In this document: piece after piece, positions 1 through 5,576 of the stretch
How the letters are laid out: every line of letters starts with the position of its first letter
Numbering within the stretch: the stretch's first letter is position 1
From: Chloroflexota bacterium
GTDB lineage: Bacteria > Chloroflexota > Anaerolineae > Anaerolineales > UBA4823
Direction of reading: 5' to 3'
DNA: 6,031 nucleotides
Assembly: GCA_017860725.1 (NCBI GenBank)
Contig: JAGDMX010000172.1
Coordinates: 1 to 6,031 of the forward strand
Made by a program: the position numbers and the translations under genes
The notes under the pieces: model-generated
Seen by the model: the letters and a program-made list of their open reading frames with translations, nothing else
Database searches by the model: none
What the model was told of the DNA's origin: nothing

Positions 1-990
1 GACCGGCTGGCAGGCGCATCCACCCAGCCGGTGGGCGCGCTGGCCTGGGACAAGCCTGCCATTCCCGTAATCGTGGATACCGACCTGTCGATGGACGATC
101 ACCTGGCCTTGCTCTTCCTGCTGCGGCACCCCGGCGTGCAGATCAAAGCCATCACTGTCTCCGGGACGGGTGAGGTACACTGCCAGCCTGGGGTGCGCAA
201 CATGCTGGATATCTTGGAGAACCTGCAGGCACCTGAGATCCCGGTGACCTGCGGGCGTGAGACCCCCCTGGCCGGCGACCATGTATTTCCGGATACATGG
301 CGCCAGGGAGCCGATACGCTGTACGGAGTCAGCCTGCCACCTGGCACGCGCCAGCCGTATGCCGGTAACGCCGTCGAGCTGATGCGCTCAGTGTTGGAGC
401 AAGAGCCCGAAAAAGTCACCCTGATCACCCTCGGCCCGCTGACCAACCCGGGCGAGGCGCTGCAGGCCCATCCAGACCTGGCCGGCGAGATCGAGCGCAT
501 TTACATCATGGGTGGGGCGGTAGATGTACCCGGCAATGTCGGCGTTTCTACCGGGCAGATCGACAATCAGGTCGCCGAGTGGAATATCTACGCCGACCCA
601 TCCTCCGCCAACCTGGTGCTGCGTGCCGGCGCGCCGGTCACACTCGTGCCGTTAGACGCCACCAACTACGTCCCGGTGACGATGCCGTTCCTGGGACAGC
701 TGGAGGCTAACCGTGAGACTCCCGCCGCCCAACTGGCATACGACCTGATGTCGGCGCGCAGAGATGTGATCCTATCGGGTGGTGCGTCCTTCTGGGATGT
801 GCTCACCGCCGCGGTTGTGCTGGACGGCAGCCTGTCCTCCTATAAAATCGGAGGGATCGTCGTGGAAGAGGCCGAAGGCCCAACCAGCGGGCAGACCCGT
901 CTGGATGCCAGCGGCCCTAAGGCGATTTATGCCATCTGGGCGGATGGGTCGCGTTTCGAAGAACAGTTTCTTCAGGCGCTCAATCGTTGA
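1..990 (+). CDS. Nucleoside hydrolase, inosine/uridine-preferring family (5' end missing)
   Basis: Likely cleaves the N-glycosidic bond of ribonucleosides to free base and ribose, a salvage reaction. The acidic Ca2+/ribose-binding cluster is present near the N-terminus as DTDLSMDD (codons 76-99), matching the family's DxDxGxDD but with Ser for Gly. Further family motifs are LGPLTN (codons 430-447), IYIMGGA (from 499), EWNIYADP (577-600), equivalent to the ribose-contacting E-x-N motif, and FWDVLTA (790-810), which carries the late catalytic/metal Asp; the residue before that Asp is Trp, where classical inosine-uridine enzymes have His. The frame is open to base 1, so the GTG at 31 need not be the start. 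The Ala/Ser/Thr/Gln/Pro-rich residues before the first strand could be a linker after a signal peptide lying outside the window, which would make the enzyme exported; this is inference. The C-terminus is complete (TGA 988-990). It is followed 42 bp later by the sensor-like genes, with no obvious functional link. Substrate specificity cannot be read from this. Confidence 0.92.
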   Translation, partial: DRLAGASTQPVGALAWDKPAIPVIVDTDLSMDDHLALLFLLRHPGVQIKAITVSGTGEVHCQPGVRNMLDILENLQAPEIPVTCGRETPLAGDHVFPDTWRQGADTLYGVSLPPGTRQPYAGNAVELMRSVLEQEPEKVTLITLGPLTNPGEALQAHPDLAGEIERIYIMGGAVDVPGNVGVSTGQIDNQVAEWNIYADPSSANLVLRAGAPVTLVPLDATNYVPVTMPFLGQLEANRETPAAQLAYDLMSARRDVILSGGASFWDVLTAAVVLDGSLSSYKIGGIVVEEAEGPTSGQTRLDASGPKAIYAIWADGSRFEEQFLQALNR

Positions 991-1020
991 ATCTTTTGAT
1001 AGCCCTGACCCGACCAGCAT

Positions 1021-1026
1021 GAAGGT
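1021..1026 (+). promoter_or_regulatory. Ribosome binding site for the TTG-started membrane protein
   Basis: GAAGGT lies 6 bases before the TTG at 1033. It decides the start. The same frame has a TGA at 1006-1008, and no ATG or GTG lies between that stop and the TTG. The ATG at 1019 is in another frame and ends after five codons. Confidence 0.55.
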
Positions 1027-1032
1027 ATTTAT

Positions 1033-2289
1033 TTGAACGCTAGTTCGCCAGCAACCTTAAAAGAATACTCCAGCGCATCCTTGAAGGGCGTCTGGCTGTG
1101 GCTGGCGCGCCTGGCCTGGCTGCTGGTATTGCTTGCCAACCTGGTGCTGATTTATTTCTTAATGCCACGCACCCCGACGGCGTTGTTCCTGGATCCAATC
1201 TTCAAAAACAGCTTCCGGGCGGTGCAGGGCTTACTCAGCCTGAATGCCTATGGTTGGTATGTGCTGGTAATTTACTACCTTGTGTTGCTCACATTCCTGC
1301 TGGTCGGGGTGTTCATCGCCTGGCGCAGGTCCTCCGACTGGATGGCGCTGCTCACCTCTGCCACGCTGATTACGATAGGGGTCCGCTTCGGTCAGACCTC
1401 TGCTTACGAGACCGCATACAATGTATTGCCCGGCTATGACTGGCTGGTATCGTTCGACCAGATCATTGAGCTGGGTAGTGTCCTGGGTATGCTCTTGTTG
1501 ATCTATCTGTTTCCCGATGGGAGGGTTATCCCCCGCCGCCTGGGTTGGGCGGTCGCTGCCATCCTGGCAGTTGTGATCGCGATTGCCTTCTCTCCCATTG
1601 ACCAGACCTACATGTGGCCTGCCACCGTCCTGGGTGCAGTCCTGCTCTTGGTGGGCGGGATTACCAGCCAGGTTTACCGCTACCGGCGCGTATCTACCCC
1701 ACTCCAGCGCCAGCAAACCAAGTGGGCGGTATTTGGCTTTTTAATTTATCCCTTGTTCGTCTTTACCTTGGGTGCATTTCTGGCTTTTTTGCCATCTGAC
1801 CAGCGCCATCCACTGTGGGATCTGCTTTATTTGCACTTGACCGTCCTGGCCTTGCTGCTGATCCCACTCACCCTGAGCATCTCCATCCTGCGCTACCGCT
1901 TGTGGGATATCGATGTCATCGTTCGCCGTACGCTGATCTACGGTGCCCTCTCCTTGACGCTGGGTGCGATTTTCTTAAGCAGTGTGGCACTGCTGCAGAT
2001 GGCGTTTTCCAGGGTTACCGGTGAGCGCTCGGCGGTCGCCACGGTTATTTCCACCTTGCTGATCGCCGCCCTGTTCAATCCCCTGCGCAAGCGCATCCAG
2101 ACCGATATCGACCGCCGTTTCTACCGCCGTAAGTACAACGCCGAGCAGGTCATTGAGCGCTTCGCGGCTAAGGCGCGCCAGGAGACAGACCTGGAGCAAT
2201 TGACCGCCGAGCTGCTGGCAGTGGTGCAGGAAACCATGCAGCCGCAGAATGTGTCACTATGGATGCTACCACAAAAAAAGAAAGACTGA
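1033..2289 (+). CDS. Polytopic membrane sensor-like protein without kinase domain
   Basis: A 418-residue inner-membrane protein with about eight or nine hydrophobic segments (near residues 20-43, 74-96, 104-117, 145-160, 168-187, 195-210, 230-252, 263-285, 301-322). FPDGR follows the fourth segment (160-164) and a basic loop QRQQTKW lies at 225-231. RYRLWDID (287-294) starts the signature C-terminal part, which continues through TGERSAVAT (329-337) and DRRFYRRKYNAEQ (360-372) to a tail with one predicted helix and strand, ending in VSLWML. The same architecture occurs at the N-terminus of many actinobacterial and Chloroflexota histidine kinases and as stand-alone proteins; here no HisKA or ATPase domain follows. 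A sensing or scaffold role for the downstream soluble kinase is inferred from context. The start is TTG with a fair Shine-Dalgarno; no other start codon lies between the upstream in-frame stop and this one. The last codons contain an A-rich slippery sequence, and the end overlaps the next gene by 31 bp. No specific ligand can be proposed. Confidence 0.85.
   Translation: MNASSPATLKEYSSASLKGVWLWLARLAWLLVLLANLVLIYFLMPRTPTALFLDPIFKNSFRAVQGLLSLNAYGWYVLVIYYLVLLTFLLVGVFIAWRRSSDWMALLTSATLITIGVRFGQTSAYETAYNVLPGYDWLVSFDQIIELGSVLGMLLLIYLFPDGRVIPRRLGWAVAAILAVVIAIAFSPIDQTYMWPATVLGAVLLLVGGITSQVYRYRRVSTPLQRQQTKWAVFGFLIYPLFVFTLGAFLAFLPSDQRHPLWDLLYLHLTVLALLLIPLTLSISILRYRLWDIDVIVRRTLIYGALSLTLGAIFLSSVALLQMAFSRVTGERSAVATVISTLLIAALFNPLRKRIQTDIDRRFYRRKYNAEQVIERFAAKARQETDLEQLTAELLAVVQETMQPQNVSLWMLPQKKKD
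2017..2148 (+). repeat. Conserved 44-codon signature block, copy 1
   Basis: This segment encodes residues 329-372 of the first membrane protein. It aligns without gaps to 3877-4008 in the second. By hand count 115 of 132 bases and 42 of 44 amino acids agree. Most differences are in third codon positions, so this is a conserved protein module rather than a recent DNA repeat. Confidence 0.8.
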
Positions 2290-2705
2290 TATCAAACCGG
2301 CAGCTCGGCTGCCTGGGGCTGTTCATTGGGCTGGCGGTACTGGCTGCCCTGTTTGTTTGGGTTTTGCTGCGTTTCAGCACGCCAACCCCGGTGCTATTCT
2401 ATGCTGGAGAGGCGAAGGATTACCTTCCAGGGCAGGCGCCGCGCCTGTTCTCCAGCGAGAGCGACTTTTTTTACTTGCTTAATCTCGAGGGTGAGCTTAT
2501 TGCTGTGGTTGCCCGCGCTAAGGAGCGCCTCGGTAGCTGCCTGGTTCATTGGAGTACTGTCGAGGACGCCTTCATTGATCCCTGCCTGGGCACGCAGCTT
2601 TCCCGAGATGGCACCTACCTCGGCAAAGGACCGCCCTACGATCTACGCCGCCTACCGATTCATGTGCAGGATACCCCGGTTTGGGTCGACCTTGGCTACC
2701 GGTGA
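2259..2705 (+). CDS. Membrane-anchored Rieske-like protein lacking iron-sulfur ligands
   Basis: A 148-residue protein: short basic N-terminus, one membrane span (about residues 17-38, signal-anchor type), then an outer domain of about 110 residues. The domain follows the Rieske layout: a strand pair FFYLLNLEGELIAVVAR (70-86), an L-G-S-C-L-V-H-W segment (91-98), FIDPCLGT (105-112), GKGPPYDLRRLPI (122-134, like the family's G-GPAPR-LDRFPV) and a final strand VWVDLGY. The family binds [2Fe-2S] through C-x-H and C-x-x-H. Here those positions read K88, R90, D107 and L110, so no cluster is expected. The two extra cysteines that form the disulfide in Rieske proteins appear kept as C94 and C109. It is therefore probably a structural or sensing domain, not an electron carrier; this is inference. 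ATG 2259 is the only sensible start (the next in-frame option, a TTG, lies inside the span) and has no visible Shine-Dalgarno, so translation may depend on coupling or frameshifting from the overlapping upstream gene. The Rieske assignment rests on motif reading alone. Confidence 0.75.
   Translation: MDATTKKERLISNRQLGCLGLFIGLAVLAALFVWVLLRFSTPTPVLFYAGEAKDYLPGQAPRLFSSESDFFYLLNLEGELIAVVARAKERLGSCLVHWSTVEDAFIDPCLGTQLSRDGTYLGKGPPYDLRRLPIHVQDTPVWVDLGYR
2274..2280 (+). promoter_or_regulatory. Possible -1 ribosomal frameshift slippery site (A AAA AAG)
   Basis: In the frame of the upstream membrane protein the codons are CAA AAA AAG, giving the heptamer A AAA AAG seen at bacterial -1 frameshift sites such as dnaX. 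A -1 slip here leaves the upstream frame before its TGA (2287-2289) and enters the frame of the Rieske-like gene at GAA AGA CTG, producing a fusion. The phase is read directly; use as a frameshift site is unproven. Confidence 0.4.
2297..2316 (+). other. Stem-loop downstream of the slippery site
   Basis: GGCAGC (2299-2304) pairs perfectly with GCTGCC (2308-2313) across a TCG loop. Two more C-G pairs (2297-2298 with 2315-2316) are possible if T2314 is bulged out. It starts about 16 bases after the A-run, farther than the 5-9 bases usual for a frameshift stimulator. It may be chance in GC-rich coding DNA. Confidence 0.4.
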
Positions 2706-2706
2706 G
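2701..2706 (+). promoter_or_regulatory. Ribosome binding site deciding the start of the PDZ-containing gene
   Basis: GGTGAG overlaps the stop codon of the Rieske-like gene (TGA 2703-2705) and lies 6 bases before ATG 2713. The other in-frame ATG at 2707 directly touches this motif and has no room for it, so 2713 is preferred. The arrangement suggests translational coupling. Confidence 0.5.
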
Positions 2707-2712
2707 ATGCCC

Positions 2713-4176
2713 ATGAACCGATCGGATAAATCCTTGTTAGCTCCGCCCTGGTTACTGCTGATCATTGGAGTGATCAGCCTGCTGACTCCGATGTTATTCT
2801 TAACCTACCAGCTACGCAGCCCATCGGATGGCGCGCGTATTTCCAAGCGGCCGGATGCGATAACATCTCGTGGCATCCGGGTACACGTGCTTTCCGAGCA
2901 GACATCTCTGCAGGAAGGTGATCTGGTCATCGCCGTACAGGGTATCAACATGAATACCTGGACCGCGATGCTCTGGCTACCCGGGGACGAACTGGCACGC
3001 TGGAATGAAGGAGAAACCGTCCAATACCGTGTGCAACGTGGCGACCGTGTCCTGGATGTTCCGGTCGTTCTCGGGTCGCAACCGGTAGCAGCCATCCTAG
3101 CCGAGAATTGGGGGGTGTTGCTATTTGCCCTGGTGTTCCAGCTGGTGGGTGTCTTTATTCTTTTTCAGCGGCCCAGGGAGCCGGCCGCACAGGCATTGTT
3201 CCTGTGGGGAATCCTAAGCGGCCACTTTTACGTCTGGTCCTCTTACCTGCAGGTTTACGACCTGGTCAACAGTTTTGGCTTCTGGTTTTACTGGATCGCC
3301 GCCAGCTTCCTGTGGCTGACCCACTGGCCCGCCGCTCTGCAACTGGCGCTTACGTTTCCCAAACCGCTGCCGGCTGTCCAGCACCGCCCATGGTTGATCT
3401 GGTCCGGCTACCCGGTTTCCTACCTTACTTACGGCTTGTTTTTAGCCTTCAGCCGCTGGCAATCGGCCAGCCTGCTGGACTGGGTAGGCCAGTGGTACCG
3501 CGGCGATGTGCTGGTCGGCCTCGTCTTCTTTATCCCTGCCCTGTTGATCATTGGCCGTCAGTATCGGCTGCATCAGCATGGCCCAGACCGCCAGAAAATC
3601 CAATGGGTGGTCTTCAGCGGCATATTCTCCGGGAGTCTGGCTGTTTTCTTATACCTGGTACCGGAGTTCCTCGGGCTTCCCAGCCTGGGTGTAAACGCCA
3701 TGGGAGTATTGCTGCTGCCCTTCCCGTTGGCAATTGCCGTTGCCATCTGGCGTTACCATCTCTTTGACATTAACTTAATCATCAATCGGACGTTGGTTTA
3801 CGGCTCCCTGACAGCTACCCTGACCTTGCTCTTCATCGCCAGCATCACAATCCTTCAATTCCTCTTTACCAGGCTCACCGGCGAGCGCTCGGCAGTCGCC
3901 ACGATCATCTCCACCCTACTGATCGCCGCCTTGTTCAACCCGCTGCGCAAGCGTATCCAGACCGATATCGATCGGCGTTTCTACCGCCAAAAATACAACG
4001 CCGAACAGATCGTGTCGGAATTCGGCGTTCGGCTGCGCGAACAGGTCGATCTGGATGAGATGTGTACCCATCTTCTGGAAGTGGTTGAACGAGCGCTACA
4101 GCCTGAGCATGTTAGTTTGTGGCTGTTGTCGTCAAAAAACAAGGTCGATTCCAGCCCACCAGGCGATGATGGGTGA
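2713..4176 (+). CDS. Polytopic membrane sensor-like protein with extracytoplasmic PDZ-like domain, no kinase domain
   Basis: A 487-residue protein. One span (11-32) is followed by an outer domain (about 34-121) with PDZ-like features: LQEGDLVIAVQGINM (66-80), then GETVQYRVQRGDRVLDVPVVL (100-120), resembling the 'G-L-x-x-G-D-x-I-x-x-V-N-G' and 'G-x-x-V-x-x-x-V-x-R' elements of bacterial PDZ domains. Seven or eight more spans follow (near 132-151, 159-180, 188-213, 227-247, 266-281, 297-317, 326-346, 362-387). The signature RYHLFDIN (347-354), NRTLVYG and DRRFYRQKYNAEQ (420-432) lead to a cytoplasmic tail ending soon after VSLWLL, just as in the upstream membrane protein. PDZ-like domain plus spans plus this signature recalls ComP-type sensors, but the kinase part is absent. 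A role as sensor subunit for the soluble kinase 73 bp downstream is inferred. The frame is open farther upstream to 2326, but that stretch overlaps the Rieske-like gene and reads as non-protein-like sequence. Confidence 0.85.
   Translation: MNRSDKSLLAPPWLLLIIGVISLLTPMLFLTYQLRSPSDGARISKRPDAITSRGIRVHVLSEQTSLQEGDLVIAVQGINMNTWTAMLWLPGDELARWNEGETVQYRVQRGDRVLDVPVVLGSQPVAAILAENWGVLLFALVFQLVGVFILFQRPREPAAQALFLWGILSGHFYVWSSYLQVYDLVNSFGFWFYWIAASFLWLTHWPAALQLALTFPKPLPAVQHRPWLIWSGYPVSYLTYGLFLAFSRWQSASLLDWVGQWYRGDVLVGLVFFIPALLIIGRQYRLHQHGPDRQKIQWVVFSGIFSGSLAVFLYLVPEFLGLPSLGVNAMGVLLLPFPLAIAVAIWRYHLFDINLIINRTLVYGSLTATLTLLFIASITILQFLFTRLTGERSAVATIISTLLIAALFNPLRKRIQTDIDRRFYRQKYNAEQIVSEFGVRLREQVDLDEMCTHLLEVVERALQPEHVSLWLLSSKNKVDSSPPGDDG
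3877..4008 (+). repeat. Conserved 44-codon signature block, copy 2
   Basis: This segment encodes residues 389-432 of the PDZ-containing protein and is the counterpart of 2017-2148. Only two residues differ (Val/Ile and Arg/Gln). The weaker but still gap-free match extends on both sides to about 126 residues. Confidence 0.8.
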
Positions 4177-4187
4177 TCTTTATCACC
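4172..4187 (+). other. Perfect hairpin over the stop codon of the PDZ-containing gene
   Basis: GGTGAT (4172-4177) pairs with ATCACC (4182-4187) across a CTTT loop and contains the TGA. No T-run follows, so it does not look like an intrinsic terminator. It could weakly attenuate transcription or protect the RNA 3' end, or be chance. Confidence 0.35.
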
Positions 4188-4209
4188 TGCAGCCACGGCA
4201 GTATGGCAC

Positions 4210-4244
4210 TTGACAGTCTCCCGAATATTATTTAACCTCATAAT
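4210..4244 (+). promoter_or_regulatory. Possible promoter ahead of the histidine kinase gene
   Basis: The 73-base gap before the kinase ATG holds a perfect TTGACA (4210-4215) and an AT-rich stretch with CATAAT at 4239-4244 (five of six consensus bases). The distance between them is 23 bases, against the usual 17, so the pair as such is poor. At 17 bases the match is only TAACCT. If CATAAT is used, transcription would begin close to the ATG at 4250, giving a leaderless message. Weak evidence. Confidence 0.25.
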
Positions 4245-4249
4245 TGGAG

Positions 4250-5572
4250 ATGTATCTTACCCGTGACGCCATGAGCGATGCAATGGGAGTGGACCAGTTA
4301 CGCCTGGAGAGTGAGTTGCGCGTCTTGACCGAGATCGCTAAGACGCTCACCTCACCGCTCGAATTGCCCGAGCTGCTGGATGCCGTCCTGCATAAGATTG
4401 CGGAAGTTCTAGAACCTGCCGAAGCCGGCACGATTATGCTATGGGACCCATCAGGAGGCCTGTTCCGCACCGTTGCCTCCTTTGGTTTCGAACGCGAAGC
4501 ACTCCAGCGCATCGGCATCCAGGCCGGCGAGTCAATTTCCGGAAAAGTGTATGACAGCGGTAAAATCTTGTTGCTCGAAAACACGCAGGCCGTTGCGCAA
4601 GCGATGGGCGACTTGCGCCAGGCTAATCGGTTATTCCTCCACCAAGCCATGCGCAAAGACAGCCCTCCACAAAGCTGCCTGGCGGTGCCTTTGCAGGTGG
4701 AGGGACATAAATTTGGCGTGCTGGTGTTGTTTACCTTACATAAGCCGACCGCCTTTGCCTATCACGACCTGCCCTTCGTGCAATCCCTGGCCGATTTGAT
4801 CGCCCTGGCGATCGACCGCGCCAGCCTGCAAGCCCGGGCGGATGCTGTCCGTCAGGCACACCTGGAAGAGCACATGCGCTCGGAAGTCATGGCTGCCCTT
4901 TCCCACCAGTTGCGCATGCCCCTATCCGCCATCAAAGGCTACGCCTCTGCCATGCTGCTGCCCGAATTAAACTGGAGTGATGCCAAGCGCAGTGAGTTTC
5001 TTGGCCTGATTGACGAAGAGTGCGACAGCATGGAAACGCTGATCGCTGATATGCTCGACTCAGCCCTGATCGATGTCGGCCAGCTCAAGGTAGAGCGGCA
5101 GCCAATACGCCTGCCACGCCTGGCGACCGAGATCGCCAATGAGATGCAGCATCGCACCGAGCTGCACGACCTGCTGGTCGATTTCCCCACCGATTTCCCG
5201 CTGGTTGAGGCGGACCCGCATTGGGTTAAACAGGTTTTTCGCAATGTGCTGGACAATGCCATTAAGTATTCCCCCGAAGGCGGCCTGATTGTTATACGCG
5301 GCGAGGCGCGCCTGACAGATATCTTGATCTCGGTCGCGGACCAGGGGCTGGGCATCTCGCCCGAGGATCTAATCCCCTTGTTCGAAAAATATTTCCGCGC
5401 CAAATATCATAATGGCTATCATATCAGCGGCACGGGACTGGGATTGCCAATCGCACGTGCCATCGTCGAGGCGCACGGCGGGCGCATCTGGGCTGATAGC
5501 AAGCTCGGTGAAGGCACCACAGTCTACTTTACGCTTCCGCTCCAACTCTCCCTCAGCCAGGAGGCTGCTTAG
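4250..5572 (+). CDS. Soluble GAF-domain sensor histidine kinase
   Basis: A cytoplasmic kinase of 440 residues with no membrane span. A GAF domain (about 36-193, with GESISGKVYDSGKILLLEN and a CLAVPLQVEGHKFGVLVL strand pair) is followed by a HisKA dimerisation domain with H-box SHQLRMPLSAIKGY (phospho-acceptor H219) and a HATPase domain with all boxes: N box NVLDNAIKYSP (from 332), G1 DQGLGI (364-369), F box FEKYFR (378-383), G2 GTGLGL (394-399) and G3 GEGTT (420-424). The ATPase site looks intact. The H-box is unusual: Gln replaces the Glu/Asp after the His, and Met replaces the Thr/Asn usually linked to phosphatase activity. The partner is presumably the response regulator 4 bp downstream. 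The input may be a small ligand in the GAF domain, contact with the upstream membrane proteins, or both. The start is uncertain: TTG 4244, ATG 4250 and ATG 4271 share the frame and none has a well-spaced Shine-Dalgarno (GGAG 4246-4249 touches the ATG). The domains are unaffected by the choice. Confidence 0.93.
   Translation: MYLTRDAMSDAMGVDQLRLESELRVLTEIAKTLTSPLELPELLDAVLHKIAEVLEPAEAGTIMLWDPSGGLFRTVASFGFEREALQRIGIQAGESISGKVYDSGKILLLENTQAVAQAMGDLRQANRLFLHQAMRKDSPPQSCLAVPLQVEGHKFGVLVLFTLHKPTAFAYHDLPFVQSLADLIALAIDRASLQARADAVRQAHLEEHMRSEVMAALSHQLRMPLSAIKGYASAMLLPELNWSDAKRSEFLGLIDEECDSMETLIADMLDSALIDVGQLKVERQPIRLPRLATEIANEMQHRTELHDLLVDFPTDFPLVEADPHWVKQVFRNVLDNAIKYSPEGGLIVIRGEARLTDILISVADQGLGISPEDLIPLFEKYFRAKYHNGYHISGTGLGLPIARAIVEAHGGRIWADSKLGEGTTVYFTLPLQLSLSQEAA
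5559..5564 (+). promoter_or_regulatory. Strong Shine-Dalgarno for the response regulator
   Basis: A perfect AGGAGG lies inside the last codons of the kinase gene, 12 bases before ATG 5577. The spacer is somewhat long. It supports the ATG as start and coupled expression of kinase and regulator. Confidence 0.6.
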
Positions 5573-5576
5573 CATT

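Noticed and set aside
2259..2705. Functional Rieske electron-transfer subunit of a cytochrome bc complex
   Set aside because: All four cluster ligands are missing and no cytochrome b or c gene lies in the window.
2326..2712. Upstream extension of the PDZ-containing protein by about 129 residues
   Set aside because: The stretch overlaps the Rieske-like gene in another frame, is rich in Arg, Cys and Ser without domain features, and the good ribosome binding site and first membrane span both point to the ATG at 2713.
2017..4008. The shared 132-base block as a mobile element or recent DNA duplication
   Set aside because: It lies inside coding frames, has no terminal inverted repeats or target duplications, and the differences are mostly silent, as expected for old paralogues.
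1033..4176. The two membrane proteins as kinase genes broken by frameshift or stop mutation
   Set aside because: Both end at the same point of the shared module, and no kinase motifs (H-box, N box, G boxes) appear in any frame after either stop before the separate GAF kinase begins.
4172..4243. Intrinsic terminator after the PDZ-containing gene
   Set aside because: The hairpin has only six pairs, overlaps the stop codon, and is followed by TGCAGCC rather than a T-run.
4939..5403. Long open frame on the minus strand opposite the kinase
   Set aside because: It lies entirely antisense to conserved kinase domains and its translation is Ser/Arg-rich with no recognisable domain. This is typical shadow coding in GC-rich DNA; the same holds for the other minus-strand frames in the window.
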